Source: JAFIEN01 sp051859505 (GTDB lineage Bacteria > Pseudomonadota > Alphaproteobacteria > Rhodobacterales > Rhodobacteraceae). From it: a DNA stretch of 41,081 bases. The position numbers and the translations under genes were made by a program. Under the pieces are notes generated by a model that saw only the letters and a list, made by a program, of their open reading frames with translations, ran no database searches and was not told the DNA's origin. How positions within the stretch are numbered: the stretch's first letter is position 1; each line of letters begins with the position of its first letter. Positions 15,481-24,243 of this stretch are shown here, in pieces. The DNA is taken from assembly GCA_051859505.1 (NCBI GenBank), contig JBHYFN010000033.1:1-41081 (forward strand), in the 5' to 3' direction.

Positions 15481-16328
15481 TGAGGACTATTCTGGCTGTC
15501 GCCCTTTCGATGACCGCCCTGATGGCCCAGGCCCAACCCGAGAGCGACGAGGATCCCGAGCTTGTCGCCTTCCTCGAGCGGCACGGCTGCACCATCGGCC
15601 CGCAAAGCCGGGCAGCGGCGACGGACGCGGGCTTTGGCAGCGACCGGGTGGACGCACTCGCCGCGGCCGCCTTGCGCGCGGGGCAGGCGGGGCAGGCGGG
15701 GGACTATCTGGTTCTGGCGCCCGCTTTGTGCATGATCCGCCTGCCCGTGGTGGAAAGCCCGCTCGCGCTCGATGACCCGGCGCTTGCCCCTTATGTCGAG
15801 GTCATCGCCGGGCCGGCCCCCTACGACCGGCCGGGGTGCTTTCTGTCGCCGGGCGATTTCTTCGCCCAGCGCTTTGCCGAAGACCCTTTCAGCGACCAGC
15901 TTTCCCCGTTCATTGCCTTGACGGCGGCGGGCATCCTGTCGGGCGAGCTGCGCTTCGTGTCCTTCGACCCGCTGTTCACGCCGCCCGCGTTCCAGATCCT
16001 GACAGGCGATTGCGCCGATGTGCCGGAGGCCGAGGATCTGCGCTGGTCGCACCAGTTCATCACGGATGCGCATTTCGACCGCCTTGTCCGGGCGATTGCC
16101 ACTGAAACGGATTGTGCGACGGGCAGGCCGGAGGATTCGGGGTGGCGCGTGGCGCTGGAGCTGCAGGGGGTGGATCCCGAGGCCGACGCCATGCCGGAAA
16201 CGCCGGTGAACGCGATGATGTTCGTGGAGTGGACGTTCCTGCTGATGGCCTCGGGGTGGTACGAGGGGGCGACGATCCAGGACCGGGGCAGGCCGCGCCC
16301 GCCGATCTGCGGTTTCTCTCCCACTTGA
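15480..16328 (+). CDS. Secreted six-cysteine protein of unknown function
   Basis: 282 residues; I do not recognise the family. A short signal peptide is likely (hydrophobic residues 3-15, cleavage after AQA near 18). Six cysteines (Cys37 and the ones in APALCMI, RPGCFL, TGDCAD, ETDCAT, PPICGF) suggest up to three disulphides in the periplasm. Composition is otherwise acidic and globular, with one hydrophobic patch (FVEWTFLLMASGWYEG) near the C-terminus. The ATG overlaps the MOSC stop codon (TAATG), indicating translational coupling. Its position between pyrH and frr does not hint at a role. The 3' end is followed by a palindrome and an assembly gap, but the stop codon is clearly read. Confidence 0.8.
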   Translation: MRTILAVALSMTALMAQAQPESDEDPELVAFLERHGCTIGPQSRAAATDAGFGSDRVDALAAAALRAGQAGQAGDYLVLAPALCMIRLPVVESPLALDDPALAPYVEVIAGPAPYDRPGCFLSPGDFFAQRFAEDPFSDQLSPFIALTAAGILSGELRFVSFDPLFTPPAFQILTGDCADVPEAEDLRWSHQFITDAHFDRLVRAIATETDCATGRPEDSGWRVALELQGVDPEADAMPETPVNAMMFVEWTFLLMASGWYEGATIQDRGRPRPPICGFSPT

Positions 16329-16351
16329 GGCCCGCGCGTCGGGAGGGGGGC

Positions 16352-16372
16352 GGGAATTTGGCCAAATGCGCC
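16352..16372. repeat. AT-cored palindrome after the six-cysteine gene
   Basis: Perfect 12-nt core ATTTGGCCAAAT at 16356-16367 with partly matching GC flanks (GCGGGA / TGCGCC). It belongs to the same set as 3620, 3713, 3778 and 28454, and lies 24 bp after a stop codon. Confidence 0.55.
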
Positions 16373-16464
16373 GGCGCCCGCCCCCGCGCTCGGGGTCGGC
16401 ATCGGCGGGCCCCCCAAGCCCGCGGCCCCCGGCCCCGGGGCCCGGCGGCTACACCCCCCCCCCC

Positions 16465-16474
16465 NNNNNNNNNN
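16465..16474. other. Assembly gap (10 N)
   Basis: Ten N flanked by a run of C on the left and G on the right. Ten N is a common scaffolder default, so real length and content are unknown. Confidence 0.97.
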
Positions 16475-16689
16475 GGGGGGGGGCTGAATTGTCCACCCCC
16501 CCCCCCGCCGCCCGGCCCGGCCGGGGACGCGGACAGGCCGGGCCTTTTCGCAACGCCCCGGCGGATTGCCGCGCCTTGGGGCATTCGGCAATGGATTGTC
16601 CATATCTTGCGGCCTATACAAACGCCGGACTTTACGGTTATAGCAGCGCCAAGCGCCGCGACAGGCGCAACGGATGCAAAGAGCAGGGC

Positions 16690-17253
16690 ATGGCAGACGA
16701 CTTCGAGCTTGATACCGACGATCTGACGCGGCGGATGGAAGGCGCCATTGCGGCGCTGCGCACCGAGCTTGCCTCGCTGCGCACGGGGCGGGCCTCGGGC
16801 TCGATGCTCGAACCCGTGCAGGTCGAGGCCTATGGCCAGATGACCCCGATCAACCAGTTGGGCACCGTCAACGTGCCCGAGCCGCGGATGGTCACGATCA
16901 ATGTCTGGGATCGCGGCATGGTCGCCAAGGTGGAAAAGGCGATCCGGGATTCGGGCCTTGGCATCAATCCGCAGACCAACGGCACGATCATCATGCTGCC
17001 GATCCCCGAACTGAACGAGGAACGCCGCCGCGAACTGACCAAGGTTGCCGCGCAATATGCCGAAAGCGCGCGCGTCGCCGTGCGCAACCTGCGCCGCGAC
17101 GGGATGGATCAGGTCAAGAAGGCCAAGGCCGACGGGCTGTCCGAGGATGATGCGAAATTCTGGGAAGGCGAAGTGCAGGAACTGACCGACCGCTTCATCA
17201 AGCTGGTCGATCAGACGCTTGAAACGAAACAGGCCGAGATCATGCAGGTCTGA
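16690..17253 (+). CDS. frr: Ribosome recycling factor
   Basis: 187 residues, the standard length. With EF-G it splits the post-termination ribosome in the cytoplasm. The three-helix bundle arm is recognisable by LRTGRASGSMLEPVQVEAYG (about 37-56) and, at the C-terminus, ELTDRFIKLVDQTLETKQAEI. ATG 16690 is the start because homology begins at MADDFELDTDD, with AGCAGGGC upstream. It is followed after 28 bp by uppS with a strong ribosome site, so frr may head the long envelope gene run. Confidence 0.97.
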   Translation: MADDFELDTDDLTRRMEGAIAALRTELASLRTGRASGSMLEPVQVEAYGQMTPINQLGTVNVPEPRMVTINVWDRGMVAKVEKAIRDSGLGINPQTNGTIIMLPIPELNEERRRELTKVAAQYAESARVAVRNLRRDGMDQVKKAKADGLSEDDAKFWEGEVQELTDRFIKLVDQTLETKQAEIMQV

Positions 17254-17281
17254 CCTGCGGCCGCCCTTGGAAGGAGGCCGC

Positions 17282-18046
17282 ATGGCCCGTCATGAAGAGA
17301 TCACCCCACCGGCGACCGGGGCTGCTGCCGGCGCAGGTGGGCCGCGCGGCCCCGAACATGTGGCGATCATCATGGACGGCAACGGCCGCTGGGCGCAGAT
17401 GCGCGGCCGGCCGCGGCTTTTCGGCCATCACGCCGGCGCGCAGCGGATCCGCGAAGTGCTTGAGGCCTGCCCGGATCTGGGCGTCAAGTACCTGACGATC
17501 TTCGCCTTCTCGACCGAGAACTGGAAACGCACCCAGACCGAGGTTGCCGGGCTGATGCGCCTTTTCCGCCACTATATCCAGCGCGAGGCGCGCGAGCTTT
17601 TGAAATCCGGGGTCCGGGTGCGGTTCATCGGCGACCGGATCAAGCTGGACGAAAAGCTTGTCGCGCTGATGGACGAGCTCGAGCTTCTGACCTCGGGCAA
17701 TGACCGGGTGCATCTGACCATCGCGCTGAACTATGGCGGCCGGGACGAGGTGACGCGCGCCGCCAAGCGCCTGGCCTACGAGATCGAGATGGGCCGGCTG
17801 ACGCATCAGGATGTGGATGCCGAGACGCTGGCGAAATTCCTGGATACCCACGTTCTGCCCGACCCCGACCTCGTGATCCGCACCAGCGGCGAGGCGCGGA
17901 TCTCGAACTTCCTGCTGTGGCAGTCGGCCTATGCGGAATATGAATTCATCGACACGCTCTGGCCCGATTTCACCCGCGCCGAATTCGGCCGGATCGTGGC
18001 CTCTTATGCCGCCCGGGACCGCCGCTTCGGGGCGGTCAGGGCCTGA
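17282..18046 (+). CDS. uppS: Undecaprenyl diphosphate synthase (cis-prenyltransferase)
   Basis: 254 residues. It condenses eight isopentenyl diphosphates onto farnesyl diphosphate to make the C55 lipid carrier for peptidoglycan and polysaccharides. The catalytic Asp32 lies in IIMDGNGRWAQ (30-40), followed by RPRLFGHHAGAQ and the STENWKR motif; the C-terminal DLVIRTSGEARISNFLLWQ block binds IPP. The start is preceded by AAGGAGG. The first 25 residues are a low-complexity Ala/Gly/Pro extension. cdsA begins two bases after the stop codon. Confidence 0.97.
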   Translation: MARHEEITPPATGAAAGAGGPRGPEHVAIIMDGNGRWAQMRGRPRLFGHHAGAQRIREVLEACPDLGVKYLTIFAFSTENWKRTQTEVAGLMRLFRHYIQREARELLKSGVRVRFIGDRIKLDEKLVALMDELELLTSGNDRVHLTIALNYGGRDEVTRAAKRLAYEIEMGRLTHQDVDAETLAKFLDTHVLPDPDLVIRTSGEARISNFLLWQSAYAEYEFIDTLWPDFTRAEFGRIVASYAARDRRFGAVRA

Positions 18047-18048
18047 GC

Positions 18049-18909
18049 ATGAGCGGCCCTGAAAAGGGCGCCTCCAAGGCTTCCGGCGCGGCTTCCGGCG
18101 AGGCCGCGGCCGCCGGCGCGGCTGCCGGAACCTGGACGGATCTGAGGCCGCGCGTCCTGTCGGGCGGGATCATGGTCGCCGTCGGATCGGCCGCGGTGAT
18201 CCTTGGCGGGGTCTGGTTCCAGATGCTCGTGGTCTTCGTGACCGCGATCATGGTCTGGGAACTCTGGACGATGATCATGCAGGGCGCGCCCACGCGGGGC
18301 ATGCTGCTTGCGGCACTTGTGGCCAGCGTGATGTCGGGGCAATTGGCCTTCACTTCGGACTGGGGGCTGGTGCTGTTTCTGGTGGTGCCGCTGGCCGGGG
18401 CGGCGCTTGTGACGCGCGAAAGGCTGACCTTCTTCGGCTTTGCCCTTGGCATTCAGGTCGCCGGCTGGGGCCTTGTCTGGTTTCGCGCCGAATATGGGTT
18501 CACCTGGATCCTGTGGATGATCCTTGTCGTGGTGGCGACCGATATCTTCGGCTATTTCGCCGGCAAGACGATCGGCGGGCCGAAGTTCTGGCCCCGCCTC
18601 AGCCCGAAAAAGACCTGGTCGGGCATCGTTGCGGGCTGGATCGCCGCGGCCCTTGTGGGGGCGGCCTTCGACCGTTTCGTCGTGGTGCCCAATGCGCAGA
18701 TCATCCTTCTGTCGATGGTGCTGAGCTTTGCCAGCCAGATGGGCGACATCACCGAAAGCGCGCTCAAGCGGCGGATGGGGGTCAAGGATTCCTCGAACCT
18801 GATCCCCGGTCACGGTGGCCTGTTCGACCGGTTCGACGCGCTTCTGGGCGCCTCGCTGTTCCTTCTGGCGCTCTACGTCCTGACGGGGCGGCCCGGCGCG
18901 GCGTTCTGA
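18049..18909 (+). CDS. cdsA: Phosphatidate cytidylyltransferase
   Basis: 286 residues of an integral inner-membrane enzyme that makes CDP-diacylglycerol from phosphatidate and CTP, the branch point for phospholipids. About seven to eight hydrophobic helices are visible from residue 38 on. The family signature is complete near the C-terminus: SALKRRMGVKDSSNLIPGH followed by GGLFDRFD, with the metal/CTP-binding Lys-Asp pair. The N-terminal 28 residues are Ala/Gly/Ser-rich and include a duplicated 12-bp unit (18079-18102), absent from shorter homologues. It lies between uppS (2 bp) and dxr (13 bp) in one transcription run. Confidence 0.96.
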   Translation: MSGPEKGASKASGAASGEAAAAGAAAGTWTDLRPRVLSGGIMVAVGSAAVILGGVWFQMLVVFVTAIMVWELWTMIMQGAPTRGMLLAALVASVMSGQLAFTSDWGLVLFLVVPLAGAALVTRERLTFFGFALGIQVAGWGLVWFRAEYGFTWILWMILVVVATDIFGYFAGKTIGGPKFWPRLSPKKTWSGIVAGWIAAALVGAAFDRFVVVPNAQIILLSMVLSFASQMGDITESALKRRMGVKDSSNLIPGHGGLFDRFDALLGASLFLLALYVLTGRPGAAF

Positions 18910-18922
18910 CGGAGGGCGGGGG

Positions 18923-20092
18923 ATGCGCAGCGTCACCATCCTTGGGGCCACCGGGTCGATCGGGCAGAACACGATCGACCTGATCGCCCGCGCGCCCGAG
19001 GCCTACCGGGTCGAGGCGCTGACCGGGGCGCGCAATATCGAACGGCTGGCCGAAGATGCGAAACGCCTTGGCGCGCGGCTTGCGGTGACAAGCGAGCCTG
19101 CGCTTTACGCCGATCTGAAAGAGCGCCTCTCGGGCAGCGGGATCGAGGCCGCCGCCGGACCCGAGGCCGTGGCCGAGGCTGCCGCCCGTCCGGCCGACTG
19201 GGTGATGTCGGCCATCGTGGGGGCGGCGGGGCTTTTGCCGGGGGTCGAGGTGCTGCGCCGCGGCGCCACGCTGGCGCTGGCCAACAAGGAGACGCTGGTC
19301 ACGGCGGGGCCCTTGGTCATGGGGCTGGCACGCGATCACGGCGCGACGGTCCTGCCGGTCGACAGCGAACATTCCGCGATCTTTCAGGCCCTTGTCGGCG
19401 AGCGGATCGACGAGGTCGAGCGCATCGTCATCACCGCCTCGGGCGGCGCCTTCCGCGACTGGCCGCTCGAACGGCTGGCCGGTGCCACGCTGGCCGAAGC
19501 CTCGACCCATCCCAACTGGGACATGGGGCAGCGGATCACGATCGACAGCGCCAGCATGTTCAACAAGGCCCTCGAGCTAATTGAAACCAAAGAGTTCTTC
19601 GGCATAGAGCCGCACCGGATCGAGGTCATCATCCATCCCGAAAGCCTGATCCACGCCCTTGTGGGCTTTGCCGATGGCGCGCTGATGGCCCATGTCGGCC
19701 CGCCTGACATGCGCCATGCCATCGGCTATGCTTTGCACTGGCCGGAAAGGCGCGCCCTGCCGGTCGAGCGGCTGGATCTGGCGCGGATCGGACAATTCAC
19801 CTTTCGCGCCCCCGATCCGGCGCGCTATCCTGCGCTGGCACTGGCGCGGCGGGTGATGGAGGAGGGGGGGCTTTACGGCGCCGCCTTCAACGCCGCGAAG
19901 GAGCGCGCGCTTGACGGGTTCATCGCCGGGCGGATCGGCTTCCTCGCCATGGCCGAGGTGGTCGAGCGCACGCTTGACAGAATGTCGGCACAGGACGGGC
20001 TGCAAAATGCCCATCTCGACCTGGATACCGTCATGCAATTCGACCGGCTTGCGCGGCTCCGCGCGGCCGAAATCATCTCGGAACTGGGGTAA
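18923..20092 (+). CDS. dxr: 1-deoxy-D-xylulose 5-phosphate reductoisomerase
   Basis: 389 residues, full length. It carries out the second step of the MEP isoprenoid pathway, converting DXP to MEP with NADPH and a divalent metal. The NADPH loop ILGATGSIGQNT is at 5-16. Metal and substrate residues are in PVDSEHSAIFQ and in ASGGAFRDWP, and the later block NWDMGQRITIDSASMFNK is diagnostic. It gives isoprenoid precursors that uppS, two genes upstream, consumes at a later step. The ribosome site GGAGGGCGGGG precedes the ATG. Confidence 0.97.
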   Translation: MRSVTILGATGSIGQNTIDLIARAPEAYRVEALTGARNIERLAEDAKRLGARLAVTSEPALYADLKERLSGSGIEAAAGPEAVAEAAARPADWVMSAIVGAAGLLPGVEVLRRGATLALANKETLVTAGPLVMGLARDHGATVLPVDSEHSAIFQALVGERIDEVERIVITASGGAFRDWPLERLAGATLAEASTHPNWDMGQRITIDSASMFNKALELIETKEFFGIEPHRIEVIIHPESLIHALVGFADGALMAHVGPPDMRHAIGYALHWPERRALPVERLDLARIGQFTFRAPDPARYPALALARRVMEEGGLYGAAFNAAKERALDGFIAGRIGFLAMAEVVERTLDRMSAQDGLQNAHLDLDTVMQFDRLARLRAAEIISELG

Positions 20093-20097
20093 GCTTC

Positions 20098-21432
20098 TTG
20101 AATATCACCGCGTCTCTGGCCCAGTTCGGCAATGTCGGCTTCACCGTGCTGGCCTTCATCCTTGCGCTTTCGATCATCGTGGCGGTGCATGAATACGGCC
20201 ATTACATCGTCGGCCGCTGGTGCGGGATCCATGCCGAGGTGTTCTCCATCGGCTTCGGCAAGGTGCTGTTCAGCCGCACCGACCGGCGCGGCACCGTCTG
20301 GCAGGTGGCCGCGCTGCCGCTGGGCGGCTATGTGAAGTTTCTGGGCGATGCGAATGCCGCCTCGGTCGGCTCTTCCGGCGATGTGGACCCGGCAGAGGCG
20401 CGGCGCACGATGCTGGGCGCGCCGCTCTGGGCGCGGTCGGCGACGGTGGTGGCGGGGCCGCTTTTCAACTTCATGCTGACGGTGGCGATTCTCTTTGCCG
20501 TCTCGATGACGACGGGGCGGGCGGTGGATCCGGTGCGGATCGCCGCGCTGAAGGATCTGCCCGCCGGGTTCGAAACCGATCTGCGCCCGGGGGACGAGCT
20601 TCTGGCCATCGCCGGGCTGCCGGTTTCCGCCCCCGACGGCGTGGATTTCGACCGCGACGCCCTGCCGCTTGAACCGCGGCTGGACTACATGATCCGCCGC
20701 GACGGGAGCGAGAGGGTGATCGAGGGGCCGCATCCTTATGTGCCCCATGTCAGCAGCCTCAACCCCAATTCCCCCGCCTGGCGCGCCGGCATCCGGCCCG
20801 GAGACGTCGTGACCGCGATCGACGGCGCGCCGGTCTATGCCTTCGACCAGCTGATCGAGGCGGTGAACGCGGCCGAGGGCCAACCGCTTGACCTGCAGGT
20901 CTGGCGGAGGGGCGAGATCCTGGAGTTCGAGGTCACGCCGCGGCTCGACGATCTGCCGCTGCCGGAAGGCGGGTTCGAACAGCGTTGGCTGATGGGCATT
21001 TCGGGCGGGCTGTTCTTCGAGGTCGAGCGCGAGACGCCGGGCCTTTGGGAATCCTTCGCCGGTGCGGTCGCGGGGACATGGTCGATCATCTCCTCGTCGC
21101 TCTCGGGGCTTTACCACATGCTGACGGGGCTGATCTCGACCTGCAACCTCTCGGGGCCGGTCGGCATTGCCGAGGCTTCGGGCGCGATGGCCAGCCAGGG
21201 GGCGCTGAGCTTCATCACCTTCGTCGCGATTCTCTCGACCGCGGTGGGGCTATTGAACCTCTTTCCGATCCCGATCCTCGATGGCGGGCATCTGGTGTTT
21301 CATGCCTACGAGGCGGTGCGGGGCAAGCCGCCGGGCGACAGGTCGGTCCAGATCCTGATGATCTTCGGGCTGTCGATCATCCTGACGCTGGTGGTCTTTG
21401 CGGTGGCGAACGACATCTTCTTCTGCCGCTGA
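20098..21432 (+). CDS. rseP: Site-2 protease RseP (regulated intramembrane proteolysis)
   Basis: 444 residues, an inner-membrane zinc metalloprotease. The first helix carries the zinc motif HEYGH (31-35); the third zinc ligand is Asp395 in PILDGGH close to the C-terminus. Two PDZ-like regions lie between (for example around NPNSPAWRAGIRPGDVVTAI). The family cuts anti-sigma factors within the membrane during envelope stress. The start codon appears to be TTG at 20098, because HEYGH is so near the N-terminus and no ATG precedes it in frame; the ribosome site is weak (GGGG). It lies 5 bp after dxr and before bamA, the usual alphaproteobacterial order. Confidence 0.95.
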   Translation: MNITASLAQFGNVGFTVLAFILALSIIVAVHEYGHYIVGRWCGIHAEVFSIGFGKVLFSRTDRRGTVWQVAALPLGGYVKFLGDANAASVGSSGDVDPAEARRTMLGAPLWARSATVVAGPLFNFMLTVAILFAVSMTTGRAVDPVRIAALKDLPAGFETDLRPGDELLAIAGLPVSAPDGVDFDRDALPLEPRLDYMIRRDGSERVIEGPHPYVPHVSSLNPNSPAWRAGIRPGDVVTAIDGAPVYAFDQLIEAVNAAEGQPLDLQVWRRGEILEFEVTPRLDDLPLPEGGFEQRWLMGISGGLFFEVERETPGLWESFAGAVAGTWSIISSSLSGLYHMLTGLISTCNLSGPVGIAEASGAMASQGALSFITFVAILSTAVGLLNLFPIPILDGGHLVFHAYEAVRGKPPGDRSVQILMIFGLSIILTLVVFAVANDIFFCR

Positions 21433-21549
21433 GGTCGGCCCTCCGCGCCCCTTCTGGCGCTATTGGGCGGGCCAAATTTGTGCCATATTCACCCTGTATC
21501 CTTCGCCTGTGCGGGGTCATCCGTCCCGCTGCGCGACCGGAGTGCGGAT

Positions 21550-21711
21550 ATGGAAAGCATCATGAACACGACGAAGGGTCTGGGCCTGATCGTCAACATG
21601 AACTGGGACAGGCTGCTCTATGTCGCCACGCTGCTGGTCGCTTTGGGAATCGGGGCCTGGCTGGGCACGATGATGAACGACGCGCTGCTTGTGCCGATGC
21701 GCACGCCCTGA
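21550..21711 (+). CDS. Small single-TM protein between rseP and bamA
   Basis: 53 residues from ATG 21550, or 49 from ATG 21562; both have a purine-rich site (GGAG and GGAAAG). Not a family I can name. One membrane helix of about 20 residues (LLYVATLLVALGIGAWLGTM) is flanked by NMNWDR and a short polar tail ending MRTP. It is codirectional with rseP, 117 bp after it, and 153 bp before bamA. Coding status rests on the hydrophobic segment, ribosome site and position; it could be non-coding leader of bamA. Confidence 0.5.
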   Translation: MESIMNTTKGLGLIVNMNWDRLLYVATLLVALGIGAWLGTMMNDALLVPMRTP

Positions 21712-21816
21712 GGCCGTTGACACTTCTCTGACGGGCCGGTCCCACCGCATGAAACAAGGGCCCTGCAAAGCGCCGCCGATCCGCCGCCGATCCTCTGCGC
21801 GCGCCCGTTCCGGGTT

Positions 21817-21843
21817 TTGACAAGCCGTGCCATTCCCGATACT
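21817..21843 (+). promoter_or_regulatory. Candidate promoter upstream of bamA
   Basis: A perfect TTGACA at 21817-21822 is followed after 15 bp by GATACT (four of six matches to TATAAT), ending about 21 bp before the bamA start. The short spacer weakens it. If real, bamA and the lipid A genes can be transcribed separately from uppS-rseP. Confidence 0.4.
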
Positions 21844-21864
21844 CCCTGAGGGGAGCGGGAAGGG

Positions 21865-24243
21865 ATGATGGCGATGGCACTGGTGGCTGGGTTGCGAAGC
21901 GTGGCTGGGGGCATCGTGGGGGGCATCGTGGGGGGCATCGTGGGATCCGGTCCGGCCCTGTTGCGCGTCACGGTCTGCGGTATCGCCCTCCTCATCGCCT
22001 CGCCCACCGCATGGGCGCAAAGCTTCCAGTTCACCCAGGTCGTGGTCGAGGGCAACCAGCGCATCGAGGATGCGACCGTGCTGGCCTTTGCCGGCATTTC
22101 GCGCGGGCAGGTGCTTTCGGCCGGAGAGCTGAATGCCGCCGCCCAGAACATCCGCGCCTCGGGCCAGTTCGAAAGCGTCGAGATCATTCCCCAGGGCTCG
22201 ACCCTGCGGATCGAGGTGGTGGAATATCCCACGATCAACCGGATCAATTTCGAGGGCAACCGGCGCCTGTCGAACGCCCAGCTTTCCGCCGTGATCCGCT
22301 CGGTCGAACGCCGGGTCTATTCCCCCACCCAGGCCGAGGCCGATGTCGCCGCCATCGCCGCCGCCTATGCCGCCGATGGACGGATCAACGCGGTGGTCAC
22401 GCCCGCGATCATCCGGCGGCCCGACAACCGGGTTGATCTGGTGTTCGAGATCTTCGAAGGCGGCGAGACCGAGATCGAGCGCGTCTCTTTCGTCGGCAAC
22501 CGCAACTTCTCGGACCGGCGGCTGCGCAATGTGCTGGGCACCAAACAGGCCGGCGTGCTGCGGGCGATCATCTCGTCCGATACGTTCGATGCCGACCGGA
22601 TCGCCTTTGACGAACAGGTGCTGACTGACTTCTACCGCTCGCGCGGCTATGCCGATTTCCGTGTGCGGAGCGTGGATGTGGCCCTCACCCGCGAGCGGGA
22701 CGCCTATCTGATCACCTTCAATGTCGAGGAAGGCCAGCAGTTCACCTTCGGCAACATCACCGTCACCAGCGAGATGCCCGAGGCCAATGCCGCCCAGTTC
22801 CAGCAGGCCCTGCGCCTGCGCAGCGGCGTGACCTATTCGCCGGCCCTGATCGAACAGGATATCGCCCGGCTCGAGCGTCTGGCGCTGGATCTGGGCATCC
22901 GCTTCCTGCGGGTCGAGCCGCGCATAACCCGCAACGACCGCGATCTGCAACTGAACGTCGAGTTCGCCCTTGTCCGGGGCGAGCGGATCTTTGTCGAGCG
23001 GATCGACATCGAGGGCAATGCCACCACGCTTGACCGGGTGATCCGCAACCAGTTCCGCACCGTCGAGGGCGACCCGTTCAACCCCCGCGCCGTGCGCGAA
23101 AGCGCCGAACGGATCCGGGCGCTGGGGTTCTTTGCCGATGCGCAGGTGAATGCGCGGCAGGGCAGCTCGCCCGATCAGGTGGTCGTGGATGTGGCCGTGA
23201 CCGAACGTCCCACCGGATCGCTGAGCTTCGGCGCCAACTATTCCTCGGACAATGGCGCGGCGCTTCTGGCCAGCTATGCCGAGCGCAATTTCCTTGGCCG
23301 CGGGCAATCCCTGCGGTTCCAGATCCTCGCCGGGCAGGACAACCAGCTCTATTCGCTGACCTTCGCCGAGCCGCAATTCCTTGGCCGCGACCTGCGCTTT
23401 GGCCTGGGCATCGACTACCGGCTGACCGACAACCAGAACGCCGTCTATGATACCGAAACCTTCCGCTTCAGCCCCTCCTTCGCCTTCCCGGTCAGCGAAT
23501 ATGGCCGGCTCTCGGTGTTTTATGCGCTGAATTACAGCGACATCACCGATGTGCGCGGCCTCGATACCCCGGCCACCGATGATGACCCCAGCGTCGTCAT
23601 CATCGAAGAGGCGGCCCTTTCGGGCATCTGGACCAATTCGGTCGGCTACAGCTATGCCTATGACACCCGGCGCACCGGGCTTGATCCGAATGCCGGGGTG
23701 CTTTTGCGCTTTGGTCAGGAATTCGGGATCGGCGACGCCTCCTTCATCAAGACGACGGCCCTTGCCACCGCCGAGACCAAGGTGCTGGGCGAGGAAGTGA
23801 CCCTGCGCGCCACGATCGAGGGCGGCCATCTGGCCTATCAGGACAGCTTCAGCCGCGTCACCGACCGTTTCTTCATGGGCAGCCGGATCATGCGCGGGTT
23901 CGAGCCCGGCGGCATCGGCCCGCGCGATGCCGATACCGGCGATGCCCTGGGCGGCAACACCTATGCCGTGGCCCGGCTCGAGGCCGAGTTTCCGCTGGGC
24001 CTGCCCGAGGAATACGGCATCTCGGGCGGGGTCTTCGTCGACTATGGCTCGCTCTGGGATGTGGGGCGCGATACCACGGCCGATATCCTGTACAACGATT
24101 TCACGCCGCGCGCGGTGGCCGGGGTCTCGATCTTCTGGGATACGCCGATCGGGCCCCTGCGGTTCAACTTCACCGAACCGCTCATGGTCGAGGAATTCGA
24201 CCGTCCCCGCAGTTTCGACCTGACGGTCTCGACCCAGTTCTGA
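21865..24243 (+). CDS. bamA: Outer-membrane protein assembly factor BamA
   Basis: 792 residues, normal for BamA, the Omp85 core of the machine that folds barrels into the outer membrane. A signal peptide ends at about PTAWAQ (residue 51). Five POTRA domains run to about 380 (for example VVVEGNQRIEDATVLAFAGI), followed by a 16-strand barrel that contains the VTDRFFMGSRIMRGFEPGG lid-lock motif (the VRGF/Y type) and ends in a terminal Phe (TVSTQF), the barrel-targeting signal. The N-terminal leader is longer than usual and contains three exact copies of a 12-bp unit (21907-21942). skp-like overlaps its stop by one base. Confidence 0.96.
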   Translation: MMAMALVAGLRSVAGGIVGGIVGGIVGSGPALLRVTVCGIALLIASPTAWAQSFQFTQVVVEGNQRIEDATVLAFAGISRGQVLSAGELNAAAQNIRASGQFESVEIIPQGSTLRIEVVEYPTINRINFEGNRRLSNAQLSAVIRSVERRVYSPTQAEADVAAIAAAYAADGRINAVVTPAIIRRPDNRVDLVFEIFEGGETEIERVSFVGNRNFSDRRLRNVLGTKQAGVLRAIISSDTFDADRIAFDEQVLTDFYRSRGYADFRVRSVDVALTRERDAYLITFNVEEGQQFTFGNITVTSEMPEANAAQFQQALRLRSGVTYSPALIEQDIARLERLALDLGIRFLRVEPRITRNDRDLQLNVEFALVRGERIFVERIDIEGNATTLDRVIRNQFRTVEGDPFNPRAVRESAERIRALGFFADAQVNARQGSSPDQVVVDVAVTERPTGSLSFGANYSSDNGAALLASYAERNFLGRGQSLRFQILAGQDNQLYSLTFAEPQFLGRDLRFGLGIDYRLTDNQNAVYDTETFRFSPSFAFPVSEYGRLSVFYALNYSDITDVRGLDTPATDDDPSVVIIEEAALSGIWTNSVGYSYAYDTRRTGLDPNAGVLLRFGQEFGIGDASFIKTTALATAETKVLGEEVTLRATIEGGHLAYQDSFSRVTDRFFMGSRIMRGFEPGGIGPRDADTGDALGGNTYAVARLEAEFPLGLPEEYGISGGVFVDYGSLWDVGRDTTADILYNDFTPRAVAGVSIFWDTPIGPLRFNFTEPLMVEEFDRPRSFDLTVSTQF
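21907..21942 (+). repeat. 12-bp tandem repeat, three exact units, in the bamA leader
   Basis: GGGGGCATCGTG occurs at 21907, 21919 and 21931 without change. It encodes repeated Gly-Gly-Ile-Val in the extended n-region of the BamA signal peptide; copy changes would stay in frame. Confidence 0.9.

Larger units (their letters stand above)
16329..16689. other. 361-bp gene-free region with assembly gap before frr
   Basis: No supportable gene. It holds a palindrome (16352-16372), a very G/C-rich stretch, a C-run, ten N, a G-run, another C-run (about 16497-16506) and then, from about 16590, a less GC-rich stretch including TATACAAA and GGTTATAGC directly upstream of frr. The last part is the likely place of the frr promoter, but no clean -35/-10 pair was fixed. 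Reading frames crossing the N block are meaningless. Confidence 0.7.

Noticed and set aside
16112..16726. Open frames running through the N gap into frr
   Set aside because: They translate N codons as unknown and homopolymers as Pro/Gly runs; the gap length is arbitrary so the frame is not real.
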